Assembly: GCF_009649845.1 (NCBI RefSeq)
Contig: NZ_WJIE01000005.1
Span: 62,001-126,000, forward strand
Reading direction: 5' to 3'
Length of the DNA stretch: 64,000 bases
Source of the DNA: Polyangium spumosum
GTDB taxonomy: Bacteria; Myxococcota_A; Polyangia; Polyangiales; Polyangiaceae
Each line of letters starts with the position of its first letter. Position 1 is the stretch's first letter. Positions 51,030 through 62,550 of the stretch are shown piece after piece. The notes beneath the pieces are model-generated. The model saw only the letters and a program-made list of their open reading frames with translations, was not told where the DNA came from and did no database searches. Position numbers and translations under genes: made by a program.

Positions 51030-53939
51030 TCAGGGCGCGGCGCAGAAATCGCCGCCCTTGGGGCCTGCCATGGCCGGCAGGTCGACGAGCGGCGTGTCCT
51101 CGTCGATCGAGAGCACGAATTGCACGAGGTTCTCGACGTCGTTCGCCCCCGTGAGATAACTCGGCGCGGCGAGCGCCTTGTTGTGGGCGGTGAACGTGTT
51201 CGAGAACAGCTCCTCGAGCGTCCGCGCGTTGCCGGCGTGGAAGAACGGCGCGCCGACCTGCGTGCCGAGGATCGACGGCACGTTGAAGCCCTTGCCGTTC
51301 GCCTCGTCGCCCTGGGCCTTCGTGATCATGTCGGCGCGCACCTCGATCACGTTCACCGCGGCCGGCGAGCTCTCGAAGGTCCCGACCGCGCGGAGCACGC
51401 ACTGGATCTGATCGAGCCCGGCGTTCTTCGGGTTCGGCCCGCGCATGAACTGGTTGTTCGCCGTGGCGGGCAAGAGCGCCGCCGGGAAGCCCGCGGCCAC
51501 GAGCGCGTCACCCTCGTACGCCTTCGCCAGAAGCGCCTCGTTCGTCGCGGCCGACGGCGTGTAGAAGCGCTTCGAGAGCGTCCATTTCGCGCCGCCGTGG
51601 CAGCCCTGGCAGCTCCCGCCATCCATGAACAACGTCATGCCCGCCGCGACCTTGGCCGGGTCGAGGTTCGAGGGCTTGCGCGGCGAGCGGATGCCTCGCG
51701 CGTAGGCCTCGAAATCGTCCCAGTCCTTCCGGACGCTGACCGTATCGCTGACCTCCTTCGCCGAGCCGTTGAGCCCGACGGCGCCCGCGGGCGGGAACAG
51801 CATGGTGCTCGCGAGGTTCACCCGATCCGAGGGGACCGGCGGGCTGCTGTCCGTCGTGACGAGCGCGCCCACGCCGCCTTGCGTGCCGCGCGCGCTGTTC
51901 TCGAAATCGTGCGGCTCGTCGAAGAAGGCGCTCCAGCCGAAGATGCGCGCGTCCGTGGGGTCGTTCGAGGCGAACATGCCATCGAGGCTCGTCGATTGCC
52001 GCGGCCCACGCGCGAAGTACCACGTCACGTTGTCGCTCAGCCCGTCGATGTGGCACGCCTGGCAGGAGACCCACGCCTGGCCTCGGTGTGACCAGCGCCC
52101 GAGCCCCGTGTTGAAGATCCGCTTGCCACGCAGAGCCGCCATCCCGGCCGGATCGGCGGGCATGGGCGCGGTCGCGACGACACGCGCCGAGCCGAGGTCC
52201 GCGCCCGCGACGACCTGCTTGCTCGGTTCGATCGCCACGGCCGACACGTTGCGGCTGATGTCATTCGCGACGAACGCGAATGCGTGCGTGTTTGCCACGG
52301 CGATACCGACGGGGCCCACGCCCTTCAGGCTCTCGGCCAGCGCCTGGGGCGCGAGGTCGATGAACTTCTTCTCCATCGCGCCGACGCCCGTGACGGCGCC
52401 GCTCGTATCGTCGAAGTTCACGCGGAACACGGCGTCGGCGCCGTTCGCCGGCACATAAGCCTCGCCCGTGGCCCCGACGAAAGCGATGTCGTTCGCGACC
52501 AGCGGATAACGACGATTCGCGTCGTCGGGCACGTTTGCCCCGACGTACGCGTCGCGGAAGGCCCGGTTCAGGTTCGTCGGCGCGGCGGCGAGGGCCATGT
52601 CGGTCTTCGTGTCGAGCACGTTCACGACCGGGTGCACCACGGTCTTTGCGTTCGTCGGGATCGGCCGGCACGCGCCGCCGCCGAGCGGCCCGCCGCCCTC
52701 GCACGTCCCCGGGGGCGCGTCGCCGCCGCAATCGGCGTCGTTCGAGCAGCTATACGTGCAGGAGCCCACCGTCGTATTGCACGTGCTGAGGACGTTCACG
52801 TTCGAGCATTGCGCGTTCGTCGTGCAGGCGTTCTTCTGCGACGGGCCCACCGGGCCGGCCGGCGAGGCGCAGATCGACGTCACGTACGCGAGGTCTTTCT
52901 GGATCGTGATCGACTGGAGCTGGTTCGGGAAGCAGCCCGTGGTTTGTCCCTTCGAATCGACGAAGCCCGTGTCTTCGAGGGACGGGAGCAAGATCGTGCC
53001 GACGGCGCCGTCGGACTTCACGGCGTAGACGATGCCCGCCCAGTTCGTGTCGACGTTCGACGTGCCCTGCGCGTCGATCTGCTCGGGGGCCGTGCGCTGG
53101 GCGAAGAACTCGGTCGCGTAGATCTTCTCGTCGCTGTCGTCGGCGTCGCCGTCGTTCGTGATCGCGAGCGAGCGCGGGTGCGCGAGCGCCGGCCGGGGTT
53201 TGTCCGCGGTGACCGAGGGGCCGAGCAGGCCCGTGCCGGCCAGCGGCCCGTTCAGATCGACCGTCTTCACCACCGTGAGCGAGCCGATGTCGATGTGCGA
53301 GAGCGTGCCGTCGATCCAGTTGGTCACGTAGAGCGAGGTATTGTTCGGCGTGATCGCGATGGCCGTGGGCTCGCTCCCGACGGCGACCTCCTTGCCCACG
53401 ACGGGCGTGCCCTTGAGGTCCTGGATCTCCACGACCTTCTGGTCTTTGCGGACCACGACATAGGCCTTTTCGCCGCAGCCGTCGATCGCGACCTGCCACG
53501 GCTCACCGCCCACGGGCAGCTCGGCCTTCTTCGTGAGCACGGGCAGGCCGTCCACCGCGTCGTATTCGACGGAGAGGACCGTCACGCTGCCTGCGCCGCG
53601 GTTCACGGCGACGACGGTCGAGTCGTCCGCTGAAATCACCACGGCTGCGCCGCGCGTCGCGCCCGGGGCCGGCGTCGGGCAGAGCTCGGCGCCTCCCCCT
53701 GCGCCGCCTTGCCCGCCCATTCCGCCGGCGCCGCCCATCCCGCCGGCGCCGCCCATTCCGCCGGCGCCGCCGACGCCGCCGCCGGTACCGCCGCTGCCCG
53801 AGCTCGAGGACGAGCTCGTCGTTGTCGACGGATTCGTCGGTTCGTCGCCGCAGCCCGCCCCGGTCACTGCACTTCCCAGTATCAGAGCACAAACGCCGGC
53901 CAGCGCGCCCCCCAACCGACGCCGCTCCGGCCTGCTCAT
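51030..53939 (-). CDS. Secreted propeller-dihaem protein (second of its type)
   Basis: The 969-residue protein has a signal region (GVCALILGSAVTGAGC, possible but non-canonical lipobox), a Gly/Met-rich linker (repeated GGAGGMGG), an N-terminal propeller with YVTN strands (IAITPNNTSLYVTNWIDGTL, GPVGIAVANTHAFAFVANDI), Cys-rich insertions and a C-terminal region with haem motifs CQACH (626-630) and CQGCH (777-781). Start 53939 has AAGGAG five bases upstream; ATG 53954 is an alternative. The architecture parallels the gene at 42793, although the two are not near-identical. A role in electron transfer or oxidation outside the cytoplasm is inferred. Confidence 0.8.
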   Translation of the reverse strand: MSRPERRRLGGALAGVCALILGSAVTGAGCGDEPTNPSTTTSSSSSSGSGGTGGGVGGAGGMGGAGGMGGAGGMGGQGGAGGGAELCPTPAPGATRGAAVVISADDSTVVAVNRGAGSVTVLSVEYDAVDGLPVLTKKAELPVGGEPWQVAIDGCGEKAYVVVRKDQKVVEIQDLKGTPVVGKEVAVGSEPTAIAITPNNTSLYVTNWIDGTLSHIDIGSLTVVKTVDLNGPLAGTGLLGPSVTADKPRPALAHPRSLAITNDGDADDSDEKIYATEFFAQRTAPEQIDAQGTSNVDTNWAGIVYAVKSDGAVGTILLPSLEDTGFVDSKGQTTGCFPNQLQSITIQKDLAYVTSICASPAGPVGPSQKNACTTNAQCSNVNVLSTCNTTVGSCTYSCSNDADCGGDAPPGTCEGGGPLGGGACRPIPTNAKTVVHPVVNVLDTKTDMALAAAPTNLNRAFRDAYVGANVPDDANRRYPLVANDIAFVGATGEAYVPANGADAVFRVNFDDTSGAVTGVGAMEKKFIDLAPQALAESLKGVGPVGIAVANTHAFAFVANDISRNVSAVAIEPSKQVVAGADLGSARVVATAPMPADPAGMAALRGKRIFNTGLGRWSHRGQAWVSCQACHIDGLSDNVTWYFARGPRQSTSLDGMFASNDPTDARIFGWSAFFDEPHDFENSARGTQGGVGALVTTDSSPPVPSDRVNLASTMLFPPAGAVGLNGSAKEVSDTVSVRKDWDDFEAYARGIRSPRKPSNLDPAKVAAGMTLFMDGGSCQGCHGGAKWTLSKRFYTPSAATNEALLAKAYEGDALVAAGFPAALLPATANNQFMRGPNPKNAGLDQIQCVLRAVGTFESSPAAVNVIEVRADMITKAQGDEANGKGFNVPSILGTQVGAPFFHAGNARTLEELFSNTFTAHNKALAAPSYLTGANDVENLVQFVLSIDEDTPLVDLPAMAGPKGGDFCAAP

Positions 53940-54124
53940 CGAAGCTCCTTGCATATCTCCCCTTCCTTTGAATGTGCTCCGGATCCCCCCCGTTCGCCCG
54001 AGGCACATCGAGGTCGATTCTACGCGCGAAGGGAAACCTTGGTTTCGTTATTTCCTCGGGGCGACGTCGTCGCCGCCGGGCCACGCGAGCAGGATCCCGA
54101 CCTTCCATGCTCCGACGATCTTCC

Positions 54125-54153
54125 TTGCCCTCCATCAACTACCCAGGTAGTAT
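54125..54153 (+). promoter_or_regulatory. Promoter of the BlaI-type regulator operon
   Basis: TTGCCC (54125-54130) and TAGTAT (54148-54153) are 17 bp apart. The expected +1 is near 54160, about 20 bases before the GTG start. The operator palindromes overlap the -10 region. Confidence 0.5.
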
Positions 54154-54166
54154 TACTCAGGTAGTA
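54138..54166. promoter_or_regulatory. BlaI/MecI-type operator candidate
   Basis: ACTACC-CA-GGTAGT (54138-54151) is a perfect 6-bp dyad, followed by an imperfect second copy (TATTACTCAGGTAGTA, 54151-54166). BlaI/MecI operators are TACTA..TAGTA-type dyads, so this fits autorepression by the downstream gene. Confidence 0.6.
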
Positions 54167-54180
54167 GAGACGAGGAGCAC

Positions 54181-54617
54181 GTGTCGAACAGGGACAAGGG
54201 TAAGGAAACATTCGAGGACGAAGCCGAGGGGGGGCAGAGGCCCACGCACCTCGGTGATTTGCAGCTCGCGATCATGCGAGTGCTCTGGGAGATCGGCGAG
54301 GCCACGGTCACGGATGTGCACCAGGCCTTGCTCTCCGAGCGTGGTCTCGCGCCCACGACCATCGCCACCATGCTGAAGAAGATGGAGGAGAAGGGCGTCG
54401 TGGCGCACCGCGCAGACGGCCGGAAGTTCATTTACCGGCCCACGGTGAGCGAGGATCAGGTCACGCGGGGTATGGTCTCCGACCTGACCGAGCGCCTCTT
54501 CCGAGGCGATCCCGTGGCGCTCGTGTCGCACCTGATCTCGCGACACGAGATACGCCCGGACGAACTCTCCGAGCTCGAACGAATGATCGCCGCCGCCAGG
54601 AAGAAGGAAGGGAAGCG

Positions 54618-54621
<4 letters not shown>
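54181..54621 (+). CDS. BlaI/MecI/CopY-family transcriptional repressor
   Basis: The 146-residue protein has the BlaI winged helix: GDLQLAIMRVLWEIGEATVT, SERGLAPTTIATMLKKMEEK and GVVAHRADGRKFIYRPTVS, followed by a dimerisation region. GTG 54181 is preceded by GAGGAG. The ATG of the M56 protease overlaps its stop (ATGA), as in bla/mec systems where the membrane protease inactivates the repressor. Targets beyond its own operon are unknown, and no beta-lactamase gene is adjacent. Confidence 0.92.
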
Positions 54622-56582
<1,961 letters not shown>

Positions 56583-56701
56583 CAAGCCTCTTCCCTCCGA
56601 CACGCCGACGACGGGACCGCCGGGCGAACCTGCAAAACGGCAGGGCTCGCTGCGCCGCGCCGCGCCGCGCGCTACCATCGTTCTTTCCGAAGGAGGAAGG
56701 T

Positions 56702-57496
56702 ATGGACCTGGGATTGACGGGGAAGCGGGCGCTCGTGACGGGCTCGACGGCTGGAATTGGCCTCGCCGCCGCGCACGCCCTGGCGAGCGAAGGCGCCCAT
56801 GTCACGGTGAACGGACGGACCGAGGCCCGCGTGCAGAGCGCCGTGGACGCCCTGCGGCGCGCGCTCCCCGGCGCGACGATCGAGGGCATCGCGGCGGACC
56901 TCTCGACCGCGGCCGGGTGCAAGACGCTCCTCACGAAGCTCCCCGACGTCGACGTGCTCGTCAACAACATGGGGATCTTCGAGCCCAAGCCATTCGACGA
57001 GATCCCCGACGAGGACTGGCTCCGGTTCTTCGAGACCAACGTGCTCAGCGGCATACGTTTGTCTCGGCATTACGTGACCGGCATGCGCGCCCGCAACTGG
57101 GGCCGCATCGTCTTCGTGTCGAGCGAGTCTGCGCTGCAGATCCCCGCCGAGATGATCCATTACGGCATGACGAAGACGGCGCAGCTCGCCGTCGCCAGGG
57201 GCCTGGCCGAGACGCTGCGCGGGACGGGCGTGACCGTCAACAGCGTGCTGCCCGGCCCGACGGCGTCGGAGGGCGTGGGCGACTTCGTCGCAAAACTCGC
57301 GGCGGCGCGCGGCGCCGACGTCGCCACGGTGGAGCGCGAGTTCTTCGCCACGGCGCGGCCGAGCTCGATCATCCAGCGATTCGCCGCGCCGGACGAGGTC
57401 GCCTCCATGATTGCGTACGTATGCAGCACACGGGCGTCTGCCACCACGGGCGCGGCGCTCCTCGTGGACGGCGGCGTCGTGCGCGCCATTGCTTGA
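56702..57496 (+). CDS. Short-chain dehydrogenase/reductase
   Basis: The 264-residue protein is a classical SDR: TGSTAGIG (residues 13-20) for NAD(P), NNMG, and the catalytic Y154-x3-K158 (HYGMTK) with Ser in the preceding FVSSES segment. An Arg in VNGRTEARV suggests NADP preference. GGAGG lies before ATG 56702. Substrate unknown. A strong hairpin follows the stop. Confidence 0.92.
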   Translation: MDLGLTGKRALVTGSTAGIGLAAAHALASEGAHVTVNGRTEARVQSAVDALRRALPGATIEGIAADLSTAAGCKTLLTKLPDVDVLVNNMGIFEPKPFDEIPDEDWLRFFETNVLSGIRLSRHYVTGMRARNWGRIVFVSSESALQIPAEMIHYGMTKTAQLAVARGLAETLRGTGVTVNSVLPGPTASEGVGDFVAKLAAARGADVATVEREFFATARPSSIIQRFAAPDEVASMIAYVCSTRASATTGAALLVDGGVVRAIA

Positions 57497-57520
57497 TTCG
57501 CACTCCCAAGCTCTCCCGAC

Positions 57521-57555
57521 GCGAGCGGGCGCCCGCCCCCGAGACGCCCGCTCGC
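57521..57555 (+). terminator. Hairpin after the SDR gene
   Basis: GCGAGCGGGCG (57521-57531) pairs perfectly with CGCCCGCTCGC (57545-57555), an 11-bp stem with a 13-base loop, 24 bases after the SDR stop. The T-run downstream is weak (CTTTCG). Confidence 0.6.
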
Positions 57556-57601
57556 CAGGCTTTCGCAACGGCCCGCCTCCTGCTCCGTATGCTTCCACGG
57601 A

Positions 57602-59356
57602 ATGCATACGTACGACCTCATCCTCACGCTGACGGCCGGGCTGCTCGTCGCGCTCGTGCTCGGCATGATCACGCGGCGGCTCGGCGCGTCGCCCATTCTG
57701 GGTTACCTGCTCGCCGGGATCGTCGTCGGCCCGAGCACGCCCGGTTTCGTGGCGAACCTCGAGCTCGCCGGGCAGCTCGCCGAGGTGGGGATCGTCCTGC
57801 TCATGTTCGGCGTGGGATTGCATTTCCACCTCGGCGATCTCCTCAAAGTCCGGCGAATCGCGGTCCCGGGCGCGGTCGTCCAGAGCCTCTTCGCCACCAC
57901 GATCGGGGCCGCGGTGGCGCTCGCCTTCGGCTGGTCCGGCGCCGCCGGCCTCGTGCTCGGCATGGCGGTCTCCGTGGCGAGCACGGTCGTGCTGATCCGA
58001 ATGCTCACCGATCACGACGCCCTGGAGACGCCGCAGGGGCACGTCGCCGTCGGCTGGCTGATCGTCGAGGATATCTTCACGGTCGTCATTCTCCTCATGG
58101 TCCCGATGCTCGCGACCCTGCGCGGCGCAGAGGCCTCCGCTGCCCAGACCGCCTGGCTCATCGGCGTTGGACTGGCGAAGCTCGCCGCGCTCGTCGTGCT
58201 CGTGCTCGTCGTCGGCGCACGCGTCGTGCCCTGGTTCTTGACGAGGGTCGCGCGATCGCGGAGCCGCGAGCTCTTCACGCTCGCCGTGCTCGCGGTCGCC
58301 CTCGCCGTCGCGACGGGCTCTGCCGTCATTTTCGGCGCATCCATGGCGCTCGGCGCGTTCCTCGCGGGGATGGTCGTCGGGCAATCGAAGGTGAGCCACC
58401 AGGCCGCCGCCGACGCCCTCCCGATGCGGGACGCATTCGCCGTGCTCTTTTTCGTCACGGTCGGGATGCAGCTCGATCCCCGCTCGCTCATCGAGACGCC
58501 CGGCCTCGTCCTCTCCGTGCTCGCGATCATCCTGCTCGCCAAGCCGCTCGCCGCGCTCGTCGTGGTCGTCGTCTCGGGGTATTCGGTCCGCACGGCGCTC
58601 ACGGTGGCGATCGGCCTCGCGCAGATCGGCGAATTCTCGTTCATCCTCGCCGACGCGGCGCTGAGGCTCGATCTCTTCCCCGCGGAGGGGCGCAGCGTCC
58701 TCGTGGCGAGCGCGATCGCGTCGATCGCCCTGAACCCCCTGCTCTTCCGGCTGATGGATCCGCTCGAGGATTGGCTGCGCGCGCGGCCGTCCATCTGGCA
58801 ATGGCTCAACCGTCGCGCAGAGGCGCGAGGCGAGGCGCTGAGAGACCGGGCCCCGAAGGAGCCGACCCGCGAATGCGAGATCCGCGCGATCGTCGTGGGA
58901 TACGGCCCCGTCGGCCGTACGGCCGTGGACATCCTCGATCGCTTCCACGTCTGCTCCGTGATCGTGGAGCTCAGCATCGACACAGTCACGGAGCTCTCGA
59001 ATACGGGCCGGAACGCCGTGTATGGCGACGCGCGCCGGCCCGAGGTCCTGCAGGCCGCGGGCATCGAGACCGCTGATTACCTGGTCTTGACCACGCCGAA
59101 CCCCGAGACGAGGGCCGCGGTGGTCAACGTGGTGCGGAGCCTCGAGCCCGATCTACCCATCTTCGTGCGCGCCCATTACATGAACGAGCGCGCGACGCTG
59201 GAGAGCCACCACGCGACGGCCGTCTGTTACGAGGAGGCCGAGGTCGCGGTCCGGCTGGCGGAGATGCTGTTGACGGAGATCGGCGTCGATCCGCAGCAAA
59301 TCGCGGAGGAGTCGATCCGGATTCGCGTGGAGCTCGGGCCCGGCGCCACGCCTTGA
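57602..59356 (+). CDS. KefB/YbaL-type cation:proton antiporter with RCK/TrkA-N domain
   Basis: The 584-residue protein has ~12 hydrophobic segments in the first ~390 residues with CPA2 motifs (LGYLLAGIVVGP, GIVLLMFGVGLHFHLGDL, IGEFSFILADAAL), then a cytoplasmic TrkA-N Rossmann domain with GYGPVG (433-438). Family members exchange K+ or Na+ for protons and are gated by nucleotides through this domain. ATG 57602 is used; the ribosome-binding site is weak. Substrate ion and regulator are unknown. Confidence 0.9.
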   Translation: MHTYDLILTLTAGLLVALVLGMITRRLGASPILGYLLAGIVVGPSTPGFVANLELAGQLAEVGIVLLMFGVGLHFHLGDLLKVRRIAVPGAVVQSLFATTIGAAVALAFGWSGAAGLVLGMAVSVASTVVLIRMLTDHDALETPQGHVAVGWLIVEDIFTVVILLMVPMLATLRGAEASAAQTAWLIGVGLAKLAALVVLVLVVGARVVPWFLTRVARSRSRELFTLAVLAVALAVATGSAVIFGASMALGAFLAGMVVGQSKVSHQAAADALPMRDAFAVLFFVTVGMQLDPRSLIETPGLVLSVLAIILLAKPLAALVVVVVSGYSVRTALTVAIGLAQIGEFSFILADAALRLDLFPAEGRSVLVASAIASIALNPLLFRLMDPLEDWLRARPSIWQWLNRRAEARGEALRDRAPKEPTRECEIRAIVVGYGPVGRTAVDILDRFHVCSVIVELSIDTVTELSNTGRNAVYGDARRPEVLQAAGIETADYLVLTTPNPETRAAVVNVVRSLEPDLPIFVRAHYMNERATLESHHATAVCYEEAEVAVRLAEMLLTEIGVDPQQIAEESIRIRVELGPGATP

Positions 59357-59470
59357 CGCGGCGCGTCCGGTGGGGTGAGGAGCACGTATTCATCTTGCGG
59401 CGCGACGCCGACCCGGGATACGATGCTTCCCAGGGCTCGCGGATCACGCGCCCGGGCGGAGGGAACGACC

Positions 59471-60217
59471 TTGAATTCATCTATCACGGAGGGGCGGAAG
59501 AAATACGCGGGGCGCCTCGGCGCCGCTTTCCTCGGCCTCGGTTTGCTCGCGGCGCCGGCCACGTCGGCTGCCCAGACGAGGAACGCGCCCCCGCCGCCGC
59601 CCGCGGCCACGCCGCCCCCGACCGCGACCACGCTGCCGCCGCCGCCCCCGCCCCCCGCGGACGCGGCGCCGCCGCCCGGGGCTCCGCCGCCCGGCGCGCA
59701 GCCGGGCCCGTACCCGTACCCATACCCGTATCCGTATCCGTACGGGCAGCCCGGTTATCCCTATCCGCCGCCGCCTCCCGGCTATGGCTATCCGGCCGAT
59801 GGTGCGGAGCGCAAGCCGATCATGCCGTACAAGGGTGGAACCATTCCTCCCGGATACGTCCTCGAGGAGCGCGTCCGGAAGGGGCTCGTCATCGCGGGCA
59901 GCGTCCTCTTCGGGACGTTTTATCTCTTCACGGCGGCAGGCGCGGCGGCGGCCCAATCCGACGATGCCCCTTGGGGAGCGCTCTTCGTGCCCGTGCTCGG
60001 CCCCTTCATCGTCGCCGGGGCGGGCGATTTCAGGGGGTCGGACGCGGCGATCGCGAGGCCCCTGCTCGTCTTCGACGGCCTCGTCCAGGCCGGCGGGGCG
60101 GCCATGTTGATCGCGGGCCTCGTCGCCAAGCAGAAGGTCCTCGTGCGAGAGGACCTCGTCGCCCGCACCGAGCTCGTCGTGGGGCCGGGGTCCGTGGGAA
60201 TGAAAATGAGCTTTTGA
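59471..60217 (+). CDS. Pro/Tyr-rich envelope protein with signal peptide, unknown function
   Basis: The 248-residue protein (TTG 59471, with GGAGGG eight bases upstream) has a signal peptide (AGRLGAAFLGLGLLAAPATS, then AAQ), a Pro-rich stretch, a PYPYPYPYPYG-type Tyr/Pro repeat, and a C-terminal hydrophobic domain with two membrane segments (LVIAGSVLFGTFYLFTAAGA and a second near QAGGAAMLIAGLVA). Similar proline-rich, two-helix proteins are common in myxobacteria but have no known role. Confidence 0.7.
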   Translation: MNSSITEGRKKYAGRLGAAFLGLGLLAAPATSAAQTRNAPPPPPAATPPPTATTLPPPPPPPADAAPPPGAPPPGAQPGPYPYPYPYPYPYGQPGYPYPPPPPGYGYPADGAERKPIMPYKGGTIPPGYVLEERVRKGLVIAGSVLFGTFYLFTAAGAAAAQSDDAPWGALFVPVLGPFIVAGAGDFRGSDAAIARPLLVFDGLVQAGGAAMLIAGLVAKQKVLVREDLVARTELVVGPGSVGMKMSF

Positions 60218-60228
60218 GGGAGGTCGCT

Positions 60229-62400
60229 CTACTCCCTGGCGCCGCGCCTCCGCCGTCGCGAGAGGCCCCAAGCGAGCGCCGCGAATGCATACAGCCCGAT
60301 CCCGGGGGCGGCGCCATCCCCGAGGCGACAGCCACAACCCGCGTCCTCTTCGGCTCCGCCGCCCGCGCCATCGCCGCCCGCGCCATTGCCACCGGGGCCG
60401 TCTCCGCCCGCGCCGCTCGACGAGGCCCCCGAGCCGCCGTCCGGCAAACCGCCGTCCGGGAGCGGCCCCACCCCTCCCCGCTCGAACGCCCCGAGATCCG
60501 GCGCCGCGCCGACGACGAATCGATCGTTGATGCCCTCGATCACCACGCCCACGTCGACGAGCCCGCTCCCCTCCACCGGCGTGAAATCGCCGCCCTCCGC
60601 GTCTTCGTATTCGGGCTCGACCTGAAAGCCGTGGCCCTCGATCGTGCCCGAGGCCGAGAGCTCCGCGATGTTCGCGTATTTCACGTCGATCCATTTCACG
60701 AAACGCGGCGCCCCGTCGAGGATGTCGGTGTACAGATTGTCCCAGTCGAGGTCCACGGGGCCGCTCGGCGTGACGCTGCTCTCGATGACGTAGCGGTGCG
60801 AGGCCCAGATGTTGTTCCGCGTGATCAGGTTCGCGAAGGGGATCGTGGGCGCGATCGCCTGCGCCCCCTCGAGGCCCGCGGCCGGCCGGCTCGTCGTGTG
60901 GTACACGAGCATGAACCCCTGCGAGCCGTTGTTCACCTTGAGCGCGTGCTCCTTGAAGCCGTCGATGACGTTTCGCACGACAAACAGCGGGCCAACGTCG
61001 ATCGGCGCGAGCGAGACGCCGTTCAGCACCCCGCGCATGTGGTTGTTCCAGAGGCGCACGTTCACGCAGGCGCCTTCGGGCTCGAGCCCGTCGTCGCCGT
61101 GCTCGACGAGCACGTTGTCGTACACGTCCGTCTCCGGAGCGATCGCCTCCGAGGCGTCCCCGAAAACCCCGATGTAGACCCCATTGAAGGTGCCCGTGAG
61201 CTGGTTTCGCCGCACGATGTTGCCCCCGCCGCCGGTGATCGAGATGGCGCTCGCCTCGGGCGTATGGCCCTTGACCGAGCTCCAGGGCCACGACCAGATG
61301 CTCGTGTCGCGGACGATGTTGTCCTCGATGACGTTCTCCGCCGCGAGGGGCCTGCGCACGCGGACGCCGGCGTTCATGTGGTGAATATGGTTTTTCCGGA
61401 CCCACGCGCGCGCCGTGTCGCGAACGTCGATGCCCGCCCCCTCGGCATCGGCGCCGAGGTACCGGATCTCGAACCCCTCGATCACGACGTCGCTGACGGT
61501 ATCGAGGAGGAACCCGACGTTCCGGACCGCCACGTGCATCGTATGCCCTGCCGGCGATCCGCCGTCGGGCAGCTTCACGTAGATTCGATTCGCGGCCGCG
61601 TCGACGTAGAACCCGCCCGCGAGGCCCGCCGCGCCGGATTGGAGGTCCGCGAGGGAGCTGTAATCGTAGAGGCGCGTATCGTCCACGGCGACGTACTGGC
61701 AAGCGCCGGAGAAGGGCGCCGAATGGATGCCGTCGCCCTCCGATTGAAAGACCGAACCGTCCTCGAGCGCCGGGTCGGATCCGTCGAGGATGGCGCCCGG
61801 CTCGGCGACGAACCAGACCGGGGCTCCCGCGTCGCCGCCGTGGCTTCCATTCACGGTCACGGTCTCGCGATACACCCCGGCCGCGACGTGCACGACCGTC
61901 CCCGGGCCCGCCGCCGAGGCCGCCGCGTTGATCGTCTTGAAGGGCGAGGCCTCGGAGCCGTCGCCGCCGTCCGAGCCATTCTTCGCGTCCACGTAGAGGT
62001 GCTTGCTCCCCTGGGGCGGGGGCGCGTCGTCGCGGGTGCGGATCGTGCCCGTGGTTTCCTGGGGCGCGGCGTTGTCGGGATCGTCGAGCGTGACGCGCAC
62101 CTCGTATTCGGTCGCGGGCTCGAGGAAGAGGGCGCTGCCGCGGCGCGGGCCGGGCGTGCGGAGGAGCGGATGCCCCGTCGTGAAGCTCGCCTCGCCGACC
62201 TTGCGAAACGCGAGCTTCACCGTGGCGTCGCCGTCGTCGTCCCCCGTGACCGCGGCCGTCACGCCCACCGCGTGAATCGTGGGCCGGAGGGTGAGATTGC
62301 CGAGCGTGGACGTATCCGCGGCGCGCGCCGCGCCGGCGGCCGTGGCGATCAGCAGGAAGAGAGAAGATACGAGAATCGGGCCTTGCGGGTATCGAAGCAT
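60229..62400 (-). CDS. Right-handed beta-helix surface protein with MYXO-CTERM tail
   Basis: The 723-residue protein has a signal peptide (LVSSLFLLIATAAGAARA), a fibronectin-like N-terminal domain, then a right-handed parallel beta-helix (KHLYVDAKNGSDGGDGSEAS; FKTINAAASAAGPGTVVHVA; NHIHHMNAGVRVRR) to about residue 620. A Gly/Ser-rich linker ends in AGCGCRLGD, a hydrophobic helix (IGLYAFAALAWGL) and RRRRR: the MYXO-CTERM sorting signal. Known proteins with it are processed and anchored at the myxobacterial surface. Beta-helices of this kind are often polysaccharide lyases or adhesins; activity not assigned. Start 62400 begins the signal peptide. Confidence 0.87.
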   Translation of the reverse strand: MLRYPQGPILVSSLFLLIATAAGAARAADTSTLGNLTLRPTIHAVGVTAAVTGDDDGDATVKLAFRKVGEASFTTGHPLLRTPGPRRGSALFLEPATEYEVRVTLDDPDNAAPQETTGTIRTRDDAPPPQGSKHLYVDAKNGSDGGDGSEASPFKTINAAASAAGPGTVVHVAAGVYRETVTVNGSHGGDAGAPVWFVAEPGAILDGSDPALEDGSVFQSEGDGIHSAPFSGACQYVAVDDTRLYDYSSLADLQSGAAGLAGGFYVDAAANRIYVKLPDGGSPAGHTMHVAVRNVGFLLDTVSDVVIEGFEIRYLGADAEGAGIDVRDTARAWVRKNHIHHMNAGVRVRRPLAAENVIEDNIVRDTSIWSWPWSSVKGHTPEASAISITGGGGNIVRRNQLTGTFNGVYIGVFGDASEAIAPETDVYDNVLVEHGDDGLEPEGACVNVRLWNNHMRGVLNGVSLAPIDVGPLFVVRNVIDGFKEHALKVNNGSQGFMLVYHTTSRPAAGLEGAQAIAPTIPFANLITRNNIWASHRYVIESSVTPSGPVDLDWDNLYTDILDGAPRFVKWIDVKYANIAELSASGTIEGHGFQVEPEYEDAEGGDFTPVEGSGLVDVGVVIEGINDRFVVGAAPDLGAFERGGVGPLPDGGLPDGGSGASSSGAGGDGPGGNGAGGDGAGGGAEEDAGCGCRLGDGAAPGIGLYAFAALAWGLSRRRRRGARE

Positions 62401-62550
62401 GGGCCAGGATCTTACGCACGACCGGGACGGCCGGAAAGGTTTTTTCGTTCGTTCCGGGCGCACTGCAGAAATGAAGGAATTTCCCTGATTGCGCCGCCGC
62501 CATCGGGTGGGTATGAGCCTTGGAACGACGGAAGAAAAGGAGAACGCGCT

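Noticed and set aside
53690-53790. Short repeated GGC/GCC-rich units near the start of the second propeller-dihaem gene
   Set aside because: They encode the in-frame Gly/Met-rich linker GGAGGMGG after the signal region and are coding low complexity, not a regulatory repeat.
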